A stretch of DNA of 64,000 nucleotides, from assembly GCF_963678635.1 (NCBI RefSeq), contig NC_087070.1:1356512-1420511 (forward strand). Reading direction: 5' to 3'. The position numbers and the translations under genes were made by a program. This stretch comes from Symsagittifera roscoffensis (Eukaryota; Xenacoelomorpha; Acoela; Convolutidae). How positions within the stretch are numbered: position 1 is the stretch's first letter; every line of letters starts with the position of its first letter. The notes under the pieces were generated by a model. It was not told where the DNA came from and searched no databases. It saw only the letters and a list, made by a program, of their open reading frames with translations. Shown one piece after another: positions 9,745-22,479 of the stretch.

Positions 9745-10825
9745 TTGACAGCCATCACAAGAAGCAACTTTCGAATACGATGGAATCTCAAATTGTAAAA
9801 TTGCTCAAACTGACTTGTAGTTCAATTTGGCTCACGATAAGAATGACCTGATTTGCGAAAACTTGCTAACGGGATAAAACCTCCCGTTGTAAAACCCTAG
9901 CAAAAAAAACAAACAGTGAAATTATTAGAAAAAACAATTTTAGCTTCTTTTTGAGAAAAATCAGACCATGTTCCGAAGGGTTTTATGTGATTTTATTATT
10001 GAATAAATTTTAACATTTTTTGACGACCCAATTCGTGCAATCTGGCGTTGATTTAGTATTGTTCCGATTTCTTTCGAAGAAAGTGACGGAAAATTTAAGC
10101 TCGGGGTAGGTTTTTATATCATCCAAAAATCATTGTTGTCTTAAGCTTAACTTTAAAGTCATTCCACTTTGTGATCATTTTTTGAAAAATTATAGGGGTT
10201 TTAAGGTAGCCAAAATGGTCAAATTGGGACAATTAACGCGCGATATGTAAAATAGAAATTTTTCCATCTTAAAAATCATTCCAAAGTAGTTGCAGCAGGC
10301 TTTTTTTCATATTTACTACGAAACTAAGAGCGGCGAAATTTATCACTTTGTAATTTATATGGCGGGAGAGGCGGATGATTTAAAAAAAAACTCGACATTT
10401 TTTCAAATTTTTTTCATTCTTTAATAGAACACAAAGCATAAAAAACTCCGCCCTGATAGAAACAGTCTTGTTGATTTTAATTGCGTTTAGTTACGAACAA
10501 AAGTAAAAAGATAAGTCAACTCTGCATCTAAAAAGTGATAGGTTTCTCACATAGAAACGCGTCCTTTTGACCACTTAATTTTTCGCAAGCCAATTTGGAA
10601 TGATTTAGACCTGTATTATATGACTGTTGAGGCCACGAGTCAAAATAAAAAGCGCGCATTAACTATACCAAACTAGCCAAACCCTTAATACCCATCACTT
10701 TGCGAAACATTATCACAAACATACTTCTTTTCAATTTTCAGCTCAGTAAATCAATATTTTTCAGATTGCATAAAAATTCCGTCAAAAATAGCTCGTTCAA
10801 AAGTTGAAAGCTGTCTAGAGAAGAA
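9745..10825. repeat. 1.1-kb duplicated unit with inverted arms, copy 2
   Basis: Second copy of the unit at 8631-9711. Differences seen are single substitutions such as gactac to gacgac near 10021 and aactgta to acctgta near 10610. Confidence 0.92.
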
Positions 10826-12050
10826 AGCCGCACGAGTGAGAGTATTCCTTTTCTTATTCCAAAATCGAAACATTAAAGCGCGCTTAATTTTGTTCTATCT
10901 GAAGTTCGTTTAGCCCAATGTATCTCAACATTTAAAAAAACAGTTGGAAAGCAACAATAAACAAGGAAATAAAAACTTTTCTTCAATTTCAATTTTCATT
11001 GATCCAATAAAAGTATCACACGCTACAAACCTTTCAATTTCAAGAATTTCATCATTGAGACTTTTTATTTGTGACCCAATCTGAGAACATTTGATCAAAA
11101 AGTGTTCCAATTTTGTAAGATTATTTGCGCGCAAAATAAAATGTAACACCTCGCATTTAAAACTGGAACTCGGGCTTCTCGTTGTGTCATTTTATATGAG
11201 TTCAACAAGCCTCGAATTTGTTTGAAGTTGCTGGAAGCCTCGAATCGTGTTTGAAGTTACAGCTACAAAAAAAATCAAACCATAAAATAGAAAAATCGGC
11301 GTGAAAACTTTTCTCTCAAACTATAGCCAACAGAAATTAACGTGGAGCAGTGTACATTACATTTTATGATCTTGAAGCTCAGGAATCTTTAATGATAGAC
11401 AATTTGGAGATAGAAACTAAACCACTTTGAGAAAATTGGCTAGAAAACCGATGAATTGAAGTCCACATTGGACATTTTCGATAAATTTTGATCAAATCAG
11501 ATTTTTCGCAACATTTCTACCTTGGCGGTTGATGAGCGCACAACTTTCCTTCCTTTTTAGAAAGTGCACTTGAATTGACCTCAAAACAAATCAGCCGAGT
11601 CATATAGCCCAAAACAATTGAGAATGGTGGCGTCCCTCATGCTGGAGAGACCGAATGCTTGAATTTTATTTTGGCTTATTTTTAGCCAATCACAAATGAG
11701 TATTCAAAAATCTCAGGAAAAATGCGAAAATCGCAAAGTGAGCAAGTAAATCCAGGCCATTAGGGTTAATATTGGCAGACTAGATAATAAGCAGATGAAC
11801 GAAAATAATGCCGGTTGGAAGACGGATTGAAATAAATTTAAAATTTTAATAATAACGAATTATGAAAAATGGAAAAACAAACTAAATTTATCATATCTGC
11901 ACCTATTATATCTGCATCTATTATACTTATTATATTAACATCTTCTGTTAATATAGGAGAATCTCTATACGCGCAATAAGCTCTATAAAATGCAAGCTCT
12001 ATATAAAGCATCCTCTATAAAATGCAACTAGCATGTTACGCACCTCCTGT
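10826..12050. other. AT-rich intergenic, no supported gene
   Basis: A 74-codon minus frame at 10925-11149 looks helical but matches no family and lacks clear splice sites. A hairpin (tatattaaca-tcttc-tgttaatata) lies at 11931-11955. The segment around 11620-11700 resembles 6355-6500. Confidence 0.45.
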
Positions 12051-14560
12051 GCTTCGAATTTTTGAGAGCTCATAAAAAAACCGCATATATTGAAAAAAAG
12101 ATCTGAAACCTTTGAATGTACTCTGACAGAACTCAATGACAGGGTTCGTAATTTCAAATGTTGCTAAGTTTTTTTCTATGAGTTTTTTAATTCAAATTTT
12201 GAAAAAACCATTAAATTTGTAAAATTTTTCATATCTAAGTTTTTTTTGAATTATTTTAAAATTACATAAAAAACGTCGCATCTCGGAAACTAAAAGCCTT
12301 TGAGCAGTCGCATTTGGACGCTTAGTTTGCAATTCCTGAGAGTACTCTCACACAACCGAAGTACAAGGTTAGGACTTTTCAACTTTTAGAAAATTCTTAA
12401 ATTAAGGTTTCGAAAAAAATTAATTAACAAAAAAACTTCATATATAGAAAATAAAAGAAATCATGAGCAGTCAGATATGGCGGCGAGATTCGCAACCCCT
12501 AGAGTACTCTGGCAGCCCCCAACTAAAGGGCTGGGAGTTTCAAACTATCATGAAAAAAAAATTAAATTTATGTTTTCTGAAAGAATCGCAAAAATGTTAT
12601 AACTCGAAAACTACAAAAAATCGAGCAGTGACATTTGAAGGCAAGATTAGCAATGCCTGTAAAAACTTTGACAGTCCCCTAACCCCATTACAAAGAAGAG
12701 GGCTTCAAAATACAATTGAAATTTGAGAAAACAAGTTTAATTTAAGTTTGCTGAAATTTAAAAAAAAATCACAAACGACATGCCTCGAAAACTTACAAGA
12801 TTTGAGAAGCAAGGTTCTTAGGCCAGATAAAAAACCTCCGAGAGTTCTCTGACAACTTAAAATTAAAGGGTCGGGAATTGCAAAATTTGAAAAAAAATTG
12901 AAATTGAGTTTTCTGAGATTTTTTTTTAAATTACAACACACATCATATCTCGTAAACTACGAAGATATGAGGACAGTCATTATTTGAAGTGAGATTCTCA
13001 ACTCGCGATAAAATTCTGACAGCCCCCAACTACAAGGTTGTGGATTTCAAAATTTGACAAAAAGTTTCTGACAGTTTTTCTCGAAAACTGAGAGCATTTC
13101 AGCAGTCGCATTTGGGCTCTCAGGATTTGATTCATCATGGAACTCCTGGGAGTACCCTCACCGTAGAAAACTACAAGATAAGGAATTTCATCTCTTTTGG
13201 ATTTTTTAAAATCTAAGTTTTCTGAAAAATTTAAACATAAAATCATAAGACACGTCATATCTCGAAAACTACAAGGATTTGAGCAGTCACATTTAGAGGG
13301 AAGATTCGTAATCCTTGATAGTACTGTGACAGCACCCGATTAGAGAGTTGGTAAGTTCAAATTTTGTGAAATATTCTTTTATTCGGAAGTTTTTTTAATC
13401 CAATTGTTGAAAAACCATACAGTTTTTACATCTTAGTTCATTTTAAAATGACATGAAAAAAATCTCGAAAACTAAAAGAAAATGAGCAAACGCTTTTAGA
13501 CGCAAGATTTGCACCTTCTGAAAGTTCTCCCACAGTACCTAACTGCAGCGTTCGGAATTTCAAATTTTGTGAAACTTCAAATTTAAGTTCTCTAGATTTT
13601 TTTGGCAAAACAAAAAAAAACGTCATATCTAAAACTACAAAGATTTGAGCAGTCAAGTTCGGAGGCAACATTCGCAACCCCTGAAAGTACTCTGACTGCA
13701 CGCAACTATAGGGGGTCTCAAATTTTGAGGAAAAAAAATCACAAAAAACGTCATATCTCATTAACTACAAAGACTTGAGCACAATTCCAGGCAAAATTTG
13801 CAACTCCTGGGAGTACCCTGATAGCCTCACCTATAGAGATGGGAACTTCAAACTTTTTTCAAATCTAAGTTCTTTGAACAACTTCAAAAAAAGACATCAA
13901 ACGTCAAATCTCAGAAACTAAGAGCGTTTGAGCAGTCGCAATTTGATGGAAGATTTGCAACTTGGAAACTCCCGAGAGTACCTTCACAGTACCCAACTAC
14001 AAGGTTGGGAGTTTCAAATCTTTTAAATTTTACCATAAATCATAAAAACGCAATATCTCAAAAACTAAAAGTGTTTGAACAGTCATACTTGAACGCCAGA
14101 TTTGCAACCTTTGTAGGTACCATGACAGTACCCCACTATTGAGTTGAGAAATTCAATTTGGGTTAGTTTTTTGTTTTGAAAAAAATTGAAAAAAAAAAAT
14201 CATAAAACACGTCATATCTTGAGAACTACCAAGGTTTGAGCAGTCATATTTGGAGGCAAGAATCGCAGCTCTTGAGAGTACTCTCACAGTACCTAACTAC
14301 AGCGTTCGGAATTTCAAATTTTGTGAAACTTCAAATTTAAGTTCTCTAGATTTTTTTGGCTAAACAAAATAAGGTCATGTCTAAAACTACAAAGATTTGA
14401 GCAGTCAAGTTCGGAGGCAACATTCGCAACCCCTGAAAGTACTCTGACTGCACGCAACTATAGGGGATCTCAAATTTTAAAAAAATCACAAAAAACGTCA
14501 TATCTCATAAACTACAAAGACTTCATAATTGGAGGTCAAACTCGCAACTTCTGGGGAACC
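12050..14560. repeat. Diverged tandem satellite, about 120-200 bp monomers
   Basis: About fifteen monomers each carry the ordered blocks CGTCATATCTC, GAAAACTACAAAGATTTGAGC, CAGTC, GCAACCCCTG, AGAGTACTCTGACAG and CAACTACAAGG-TTGGGA-TTTC. GAGCAGTC anchors sit near 12303, 12465, 12623, 12803, 12969, 13099, 13279, 13481, 13645, 13930, 14078, 14237 and 14398. A recent higher-order duplication joins 13531-13775 and 14285-14525 (offset 754 at the left end). It could be a centromere-like or simple intergenic satellite. Frames crossing it are chance. Confidence 0.85.
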
Positions 14561-14900
14561 CTGACAACATTCTACTATTAGGCTGCTTATTTTAAACTCG
14601 GTTAAATATACACTGAATTCAACTGAAAAATCGAAGAAAAGTCTGAGCCATTGCAATATACGATACAGCTTAAACGTGAAAAAAATTTCCTAAACATGCA
14701 AAAATAATACGTTGAAAAACATTAAACGTGGCGAGATAGTGATGCCCGCATTTAAATATATTATAGATCATTAGAGCATCAGGAAAAATGTTTCGCATTA
14801 GGAAACTAAATAATCTTATTTACAATTAGCTATCAGTACTTAATAAACAAAAAACTAAAAAAGAACGAGTGATCTCCAGAAGATTGGGGGTGATTTTTTG
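14561..14900. other. AT-rich stretch, likely 3' flank of the minus exon
   Basis: No gene seen. This would hold the 3' UTR of the exon at 14901-15294. Confidence 0.4.
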
Positions 14901-15294
14901 TTACAAAGTTGAGCATGACGATGAATCCATATCTGGACAATGAATATTCAGTTCAGATCCATATAAACACATCTTGAATGGCTTTCCCTTATAGACCAGA
15001 TATACTGTTGCTACAGGAATTGCCATCAGACTGTGTTTTTGCTTGAGCGCACGTTTCAACACACTTTGCATGAAACTGTCATGATGATCCTTGAGCAGTT
15101 TAATTGAAACATCGTTCAGATACGCCGAAGCCTTGTAGGGAGGAAGGGGTGCAATAAATGGAAGGCTTTCGTCATTGTATATTGTAACTCCTCTCGCTGC
15201 TGTTTCCAACTTCTTTTCAGGAACTCCGACACTCACTCCTTCGAAATAGTAATCGTCTGTCACAGAGTACTCAGCGATAACACGCCACTCTACT
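14901..15294 (-). CDS. Unidentified protein, probable last coding exon
   Basis: A 131-codon minus-strand frame ends at TAA (14903-14901) with balanced amino-acid use, unlike the chance frames around it. It contains EWRVIAEYSVTDDYYFEG, PLPPYKASAYLNDVSIKLL and VATVYLVYKGKPFKMCLYG, then a Ser/Cys-rich tail. There is no ATG at its start. An acceptor (GTGTTTAG, AG at 15296-15295) precedes it, so I start the exon at 15294, in phase 2. Upstream exons (above 15302, minus strand) were not recognised. The fold looks alpha/beta with no signal peptide or membrane segment in this part. I do not recognise the family. Confidence 0.5.
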
Positions 15295-16260
15295 CTAAAC
15301 ACATTTTACTAGTTTTGATAAAACAGTCAGTGAAATACTGAGTGTTTTGAATCAGTTAGAACCAGTACCGAGCACTGAAAAACAAAATAGATCGCATTTA
15401 ATTTTTAGAGCGGATCCCAGTAATATTTAAGGATACTACAGCCGTAAGGATATTTTCGGATCTGAACCAATTTTAGGCTAAGATACTCATAACTCTTGAT
15501 TCATTTTTTTTGCTACGATTCATCTTCGCAGAACTCCGCGTTACTGCATGTTAACTGTCCAGCTGTTCAAACACTGCAGACCTCTTTCAATACCCCTCCC
15601 CACTCCCTATTTTATAAGAAGGATTCGTATGAAGGAGCACATTCGATTAGGCTTAACTGTTGAATTAGTCCTTTATGGGGTGGATATCCATACTTGTTTA
15701 CATTAGGAGTTGAGAGGAAAAGTTTGATAAATCCAACAGTGCTACGAAATAGCATCATTTAAAATCAGTTACAATTTCTATATCTCGATGAAAAAATTAG
15801 GCTCATTCGAATTTCCAATTATATGTTTTTTTTAATATTGAGTTTGTGGGTTACTTGTGGACTTATGTTATTTTGAAAAAATGCATCCTTGTTGTCCACA
15901 ATCTTTTTTCCTTTTAATCGGCAAAATACAAAACAACGTTTCAAAATGAAAAAAAAAAGAAATCAAATTTCATGTTTATTCTTTTGCCATTCAAAGACTT
16001 TTTTCCATTAATCTATTACACACTTGAGTCTCGAATATTTATTAGATTGTATTGTTCGTTAATGTAGTCCATAATTAGCGAGAATTCTTCTTTTTTTCTT
16101 GGATAGCAAAAGTTGAAACAGTCAGAATTCTTCGAAAAACGCTCTGCCAACGCAACTTAATTCTTTTCAACACACTGGCAGACAGCTCATTTCTGTCAAG
16201 ATTACTATTTTAAATATATTTTGACAGTTCCAACTTTCACAGACTTCTTTATAAGGTAAT
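15295..16260. other. AT-rich region, no gene recognised
   Basis: It may contain introns or upstream exons of the minus-strand gene ending at 14901, but I could not join any exon by phase. Confidence 0.4.
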
Positions 16261-16269
16261 CATTAGCTA

Positions 16270-16800
16270 ACTGTTCTGATCCAACTTGACCATGCCTTCT
16301 GCCCCATCGCCATCCAAGATGCTTAGCTTTGTGCCCAGTCCACTATTGCTTGTCCGGCTTCAGAATGTGCGACCACAAATCACTACAAACAAATGCTCAA
16401 ACAAATCAAAGGTACACTTGTAACAGCTTGGTATAAAAATTAACTGAGTCCAGCGGCGTCGCCTTCTCGCGGTGGACCCGAAGCGCGTCTACAGTCGCCG
16501 CAAATGGCACCAGTAAAACCCTCCCGTTTTTTGGGAGCGCAGAGAGCATGCTCGAACTGGGTATTTGGTTTCGAAGCAGCCAAAATCGGCTGGGCGGCTC
16601 CGTCTATTGATCTTTATCCTATTTTTACGTGCCGGCATCAATCCGAATCCTTTAGCTATTCCCTAAGTTACTCAAAAATTGCAAGCAAACAAGCGAGTGT
16701 GTGGTGCCATATATGCAGATCAATCAATCTCAATTGCAGTGGACGCGCAAATTTAAAAGAATACCATAAAAAATTTTACTTCTTCACTTGAAAAAATAAT
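16270..16800 (+). other. GC-richer coding-like patch of unknown origin
   Basis: A frame with ATG at 16293 gives about 40 residues (MPSAPSPSKMLSFVPS...) before a GTACAC donor-like site. A sharply GC-rich segment follows at 16447-16510, then a 95-codon frame at 16504-16791. A TATA-like GTATAAAAATTA is at 16431. It could be the 5' end of the LINE that follows, or an exon. No family recognised. Confidence 0.3.
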
Positions 16801-19750
16801 CACATCCCATCCCTTCTAGTATCAAACAGCTCTAATAGACAAAGAACGAAAAATCAACGTGTTCAACGTGTTACAAACACTTGTTCCCAAGCTAAAAGCC
16901 CCCCGACTAACCAAAGCAATCCCCTATATCTCAGAGACACCCTTACGGCTAGCCCTACTCCACCCGCTAAACCCCTCAGCTCCCTAAAAGTTAACTGAAA
17001 TAGCATATCCAGGAAAGCACCCAAAAAGTATCACTAATGTGTGAATTCCAGATACACAAGGCAGTTTTCCAAGAAACTGAAGAACTGAGAAAAATTGTAC
17101 TCTCTCGTCTGGTCCCAACTACACTGTAGGAGAGAGACCAGCAGCGAATGAGAAGGCCTGCCAGCTGTCAAACATACATCGATGGAGTACGATGACCTGT
17201 AAATCGTGGAAGACAGGACTTCGGAAGCCCCAGTTTTCAAAATACTAGCACACAAAAAAGCCTGAATTTCACAAATTTGCATCCCTGCGTGCAGTTGCCC
17301 TAAATAACCTAAGGCTTTGGTGGTTCAAATGCTCACAGAAGATAAAGCAATCGTCGTGGGAGACGCTAATGCCCACTAAGCCCTATGGTATCTAAATATA
17401 CCAGAAGACAACAGAGGGGCCTCTTTAAGCGCAGAAATCACGGACTCAATTTTCATCCAACTAAATGGTCATAATCAGACCCGCTTACCATTTAGTAACA
17501 CATCTGTAACTTCCCCTGACATCTCTCTACCGTCATCAATATTTAACTCTCTAGCGTCATCGACAAACTTAATATCTCCCTTTAACTGAACAAATCCCGT
17601 TCTCTGCAAGAAAAACGTTTAATTTTAATAAGTAAACTGGGATAATTTTACAGAGGAAATAGAAAGCAAATTTTAAACACCGTTTCTATGAACGACGTTA
17701 GCAAGGGTGAAAATTTTTAAAACCTTTTTTTTAAAGAAACGTCATTTTAAAGGCAGCAAGGCAACATATACCCACAGAGCGTCAAAAATTTTATACTCCG
17801 GCTTTAAGCTACAAAACAAATCAAATCCTGTCTTAAAGACCTCAAATTTTAACTTGACAAAGAAAAGTGCAAAAAAAAGAAAAGGTGGCACGACTTCCTG
17901 AGAATGTTTAGCCAGCACGAGTCCAGTAATTTGTGAAAAAGATCCGCTTCCTAAACGGAACAAAATCGGTAGCAGGATCAATCTGTATCTTCCAATGAAA
18001 CAAAACATTCGAAGGCAAAAGAAATAGCAAACGCGTTTATCGTGCAATTCACTAAATTGAGAGTCCACAAGTCGGACTAAGTGCACCGGAAAACCAAAAG
18101 GAAATTTTCAAAACTAAGTTTGAACGAGCCACTTTACTTTTTGCTATGTTTGAAACTGAGGCAGCCATAAAAGCAGCAAAACCATTAAGAGCACTGGGCC
18201 CTGATGACGGCGTCTGCACAGTCCACGTCAAATAACTAGAACTATATATAAGCTTTTTAACGCATCTCTTACAATAAACAAAGTTCCTCAAATCTGAGAG
18301 AAGAAATCGTTTCTTCGGCGAACCCAAGCAAAGATTCAAAAATCTCAGACTACTGCAGCCCTGCTTCAACTTTAGACCCTGCGGTAGAAACTTTAATCCA
18401 ACCAACCCTATCAAAATTCCTCCCGAAAACAGCTCATCAGCACGGTTTCCGACACGTACACTCAACAACAACGGCCTTATCTACTCTTCAATTTTATACT
18501 AGCTATAGTTTTAATCAACTGCGACCCCCTGAAAGGACTGTACTTGAAACTCTAGATCTCTCTAAGGCTTTCGTCATGGTAAGCCATCGCACTGTTAGAA
18601 CTGATACGTAACACCAGTGTTCCTGAAAGCTTAACAAGATGACCAACAGGTTATTTAAGTGGCAGGCAAGCCGAGACGCAATAAAGCGAGGACTGGTCTA
18701 CATCAAATCTGCGTACAGGCATCCCTTAAGGCTCAGTTATCTCACTTACACTTTTAAATTTCCACGTGCACGATGCACCCGAATCCCCCATAAGTAAAAC
18801 GTCAGTCTTGCGCCAATGACTTTCACTCCTTTCATCCAATTGAGTGAATAAAACACGCCTCCACTACACTGAGTAGCTGTCTCAAAAACTACAAATTTTT
18901 ACCAGCAGAAAACTTAGTTTTTTTCTCCACCAAAGGTTCATTATGTCTTTATACTTCATCCAATCACAAAATTTAATCTTGACCCAAAAAGTAGCAATGA
19001 GAATCTCGCTTTTACCAGTGTACCCTGAAAAAATTGGTGCCAATTTCGATCTGGCTGTTAATTTCTCCGAATACTGCCGACAATCATCAAGTGAAACCAT
19101 GCGCAGGACAGCGGAACTGAAGGAAATGCCGGGCACAAACTGAGGTCTTCGAAAGACTCTAATAGTAACTTACATAACTTTAATCAGACTGATAATTGAT
19201 TACGCCTGTCCAGCTTGGCCCCATGATGCCGGTGAGACTTCTTTTACTAAAGTGCAAACGGTGAAGAATGCAGCTCTTCGGATAATGAGCTGGTGCACTA
19301 AAATGAGCCCCATTGACCACACAGCCATTGATGAAGCCAACAACCAAAAATTTTCCCTCTAAGACAAGCACTGGTCTCTTCAACAGAACTGACACAAGCC
19401 CGCTCAACTAGGCGCACCCTCGCTCAAATAAGATCCGGCTACAGTCCCTACTTTAACACTTTTTTCAATAGGATAGACCCGAACGTCTTCCCTAACTGCC
19501 CCAATGCCCAGCACCCCACACTACATTACATCTTGTAAAACTGTCCCAACAACCCAACTTCACTGACCCCAACAGACCTGTGGCTCTGACCGATAGAGCA
19601 CTGTAAAACGTTCCTTAGCTCTGCGAGAGCTTGCCGGACGCGCCCCTAATATCGGTCTAAAAGCAACAAAGACATGCAACAACACATACTTAGATCGCAA
19701 GGGTAAACAAAGTCAGAAAGAAACGGTCATTTAATGACTATTTAAGAACT
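16800..19750 (+). pseudogene. Jockey-like non-LTR retrotransposon, heavily decayed
   Basis: Segments appear in LINE order on the plus strand but in changing frames. The endonuclease end is at about 17345-17540 (AIVVGDANAH, a stop, ALWYLNIPEDNRGASL, then SPDISL). The RT start follows at about 18150 (ETEAAIKAAKPLRALGPDD). Next are QHGFRHVHSTTTALSTLQ and LDLSKAFVMVSH at about 18440-18595, then GIP-stop-GSVIS near 18720 and a decayed ADDF box near 18820. Past the RT come IDYACPAWPHD and NAALRIMSWC near 19195-19285. Finally QIRSGYSPYFN and CPNNPTSLTPTDLW near 19425-19590, the typical zinc-knuckle-like tail of Jockey/I-group elements. Numerous stops and indels make it inactive. The clade is inferred from motif style. 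Confidence 0.85.
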
Positions 19751-20720
19751 CCACCATTTTCGCTTTGGACATTATACTCCATTGCGTTTTATCCTGAGTA
19801 CCAAAAAAAATCCCATAGCTCTGTGAAGCAAGCCACATCATTACAGACTATCAAAGACGCATGCTAGAGAAGAACATAGACAAAATATATAAATCTGAAG
19901 AAAAAAATATGTCAGAGCAAAGCTCTATGCACTTCAATAGCAATTTACGAAAAAAAATTTTTTTTGGTAAAATCAACCCAAATTAAGAAAACTGGATCAT
20001 TGGATAAATGTTTAAATTTTTTTCTGCCGGGAAATCTTTAAATATAAATCCAATTCGAAACTAGAAGTCGGTCACGTTTTTTTGCTCCATTTTCACTTTC
20101 GTAATTGGACAGCGCAATTCACCTAATTAGTAGCACTTCACCTAAATTGAACTGACCTCGAAAAGTTCATGTACACCGAAAAGCAATCATAAAAGCTATA
20201 ATATGTCATTAGAGCAACTTTCCTGTCAAAAAAAAAACTACCAAGAAAAAACTTTTAACTGTCTATAAGCTAAAATCACTTCATAAAAAATTCAATTTTT
20301 GGCTAAGAAAACTTGTCAAAAACTACTTTTCGTGATGTGCTATTTGTACCATAGTTCATTGACAGCAAAAAAATCTGTTCTATTTGTACAAACATTTTTC
20401 ATTTTACTAGTCTGATTTTAAATTTTCTACACAAGCAAAGCTGAGTTTCTCATCACCTGCGACACAACGCAAGCGCCGTATTGCAAGTAAGCAAATAGAA
20501 ACTAAAACTTAAATAACACAATCGAAAAAACTTTAAGCAATTAAGTTTGAAATCAATCATTTTTGCCTAAGGTAGCTAAAGCCAAAAAAAAGCCGAACAA
20601 AGCTTTTACGCGAAAAAAAGGAAAAACAACATCAAAGTTATTAATTTTACAAATTACACTAAATTGAAAAAAACTTGCATCTACGATGATCATTGGTGAC
20701 AGCACAATAAAAGACCTCGA
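19751..20720. other. AT-rich intergenic, no gene seen
   Basis: Only short chance frames. The block AACTGACCTCGAAAAGTTCATG has no assigned role. Confidence 0.45.
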
Positions 20721-20721
20721 T

Positions 20722-20990
20722 GAGGTTACTAAGCAGACAAAACATGAGCAGACAAACGATAGTCCGACATTTCAAATTTTCCTGTAAAAAAAATCAATAC
20801 AAATAATGAAAAAAAAAGATATGGCCGGGACTCATACTCCAGACCTAATGAAAAACAGGCAACCACGCTACTTCTAGGTCAAGAATGAAGGAGTCTCGAA
20901 GTTGCTGCGGTTAACTAATAAAGCAACTTCAATTTCTTTCAGATTTGTAAGAGAAATTCTTAACGGGAAAAAATCTAGTTCACAATTACA
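20722..20990 (-). repeat. tRNA-derived SINE-like repeat, copy 5
   Basis: The body ACTAAGCAGACAAAACATGA is followed by ATGGCCGGGACTCATACTCC. The latter is a decayed head aligned with the copy at 8145, as is the shared tail AGTTGCTGCGGTTAACTAATAAAGC. Confidence 0.55.
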
Positions 20991-21184
20991 AGACACTTAC
21001 TTTCGCAAGTGTAAAAATGTAAGGCAAAAAAAATATTAGACTAACAAGATCTTATTCTCTATACCGTTTTCGGCCATGCCTCAGCAACCAAACGGCCATC
21101 CCTTACCGGGTGTCTCTCGATACGAAAATATTTTAAAAACGAAGTAAAAACTAACTAATTAAAAACTTGTCTACCGCCTACAGT

Positions 21185-21695
21185 ATCGCCTGATTGAAAA
21201 TTGTTCCGACTATTTGAAAAATGATGAGGAACTTTGTTTTGGGGCGTGTTTTAACTTTTTTTCTTTTTTCTTGTTTTCCACGCACAATCAGCAACCACAA
21301 AAAACCATCACAGAGAGTTGAGTGATATATCAAAATTAACTCTTTTCAGCCGTGTTTCGAACGAAAATCCCAGTGTTGAAAAACCGGTTTTAAATTATTG
21401 ATTTTTAGTCTAAATTCGAGCGAATATAGCGAGCGAGCACGCTTATTTTGTTGATTATTTGAAGAAAAAAAATTGAATTTTTTTCTTGTCATTTTTCTTT
21501 AAAAACTGTTGTCCTGATTGCTTATATTACTATGAATGTCGAATATACCTAAAGGATAGTTTAACGTCAGATCCTTTTATCAAACAATGCAGAAACAATT
21601 ACAAAATTTCTTGTAGTTTTTTGAGGACTATGGTCGGAATATTCTGTGATACATGCACAGTAGCACCGGCTACCCTTGTTTCTGTTTATAAATGA
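21185..21695 (+). repeat. Dispersed repeat family R2, copy 2
   Basis: Same ordered segments as 5495-6180: GATGAGGAACTT, GAGTGATATATCA, AAATTCGAGCGAATATAGCG, CCTTTTATCAAACAATGCAG and ATGGTCGGAATATTCTGTG. Confidence 0.75.
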
Positions 21696-21699
21696 TGTC

Positions 21700-22200
21700 C
21701 TATTTTTGCAAAAATGAGATTGTTTATAAATTTTGGCATTTGTGAAAACCCATCACTACTTCGGTTGTTTCGGAATCGTTGCAGGAGAGGTCATAGGCGA
21801 TGAGCATGAGAGCCGAAACATGGGCCAAAAGATTAGGACACATGTCAGTAAACCAATGCATCACTTAACTAAAAACGGACTCCCTGAGCAAGCAAGCCGA
21901 ACATTTTTCTTTGTTTAATAATATCGATAACTTTGAATCTATTAACTCAAAAGGCGCACATTTTAAAATATTAGACGGAATGCTCGCAACTGCTTGGTTA
22001 AAATCATTCACAGAGGCCAATACGCTTAGAATCTTGCGTTCAAACAATCATGCATTTATATTGACATTTTTTGGACCCTATCAAAAAGAAAAGAGGGCTC
22101 AGTATGGAATTTTCTTAGCCGTACCGATTTTTTATCAGTTGCGCCGAAATCATATTTTGTTAAGATGCTTCTAATTCAATTTTCGTCTGACTTCTAGTTT
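21700..22200. other. Intergenic with plus-strand frames, no family
   Basis: Frames at 21733-21918 and 21911-22174 overlap and have partly balanced composition, but no motif is recognised. Possibly a decayed element. Confidence 0.35.
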
Positions 22201-22214
22201 AACGTTATTTTGGC

Positions 22215-22470
22215 ATGACAGACTGGCAATTGGTGAATCCTTGCTCCGCTACGCAATATTGGGCACAACTTGTGGAAAGCTCGTTAATAAAAACTTGCCG
22301 TCTTCTACTAGGTTGTTCTCTATGTAAGTTCTAGTTAAAACTATGAACGCCTTGTGAAAACATGATTGAGACCTCCCGTTGGGCACTCATGCTAGCTCAA
22401 GTTCCTCATTTTAGGAAAAGTCGATGGTGAAGATGCTACTTCACAGATTTTGGGTGATATATTACAATAG
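22215..22470 (+). CDS. Candidate small two-exon gene, unknown product
   Basis: The ATG at 22215 starts MTDWQLVNPCSATQYWAQL. An acceptor-like TTCTAG lies 17 nt upstream, echoing the host genes. A donor (G|GTTGTT at 22312) joins in phase 1 to an acceptor (CATTTTAG at 22414). This gives a second exon with KVDGEDATSQILGDILQ and a stop at 22468. The total is about 50 residues with a 103-bp intron. A stronger-looking donor (GTAAGT at 22324) exists but would create an immediate stop with this second exon. No family recognised. The gene model rests on frame and splice sites only. Confidence 0.33.
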
Positions 22471-22479
22471 GTGGTAATT

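Noticed and set aside
10925-11149. Helical 74-residue minus frame as an exon
   Set aside because: No convincing acceptor or donor and no recognised family; composition close to background.
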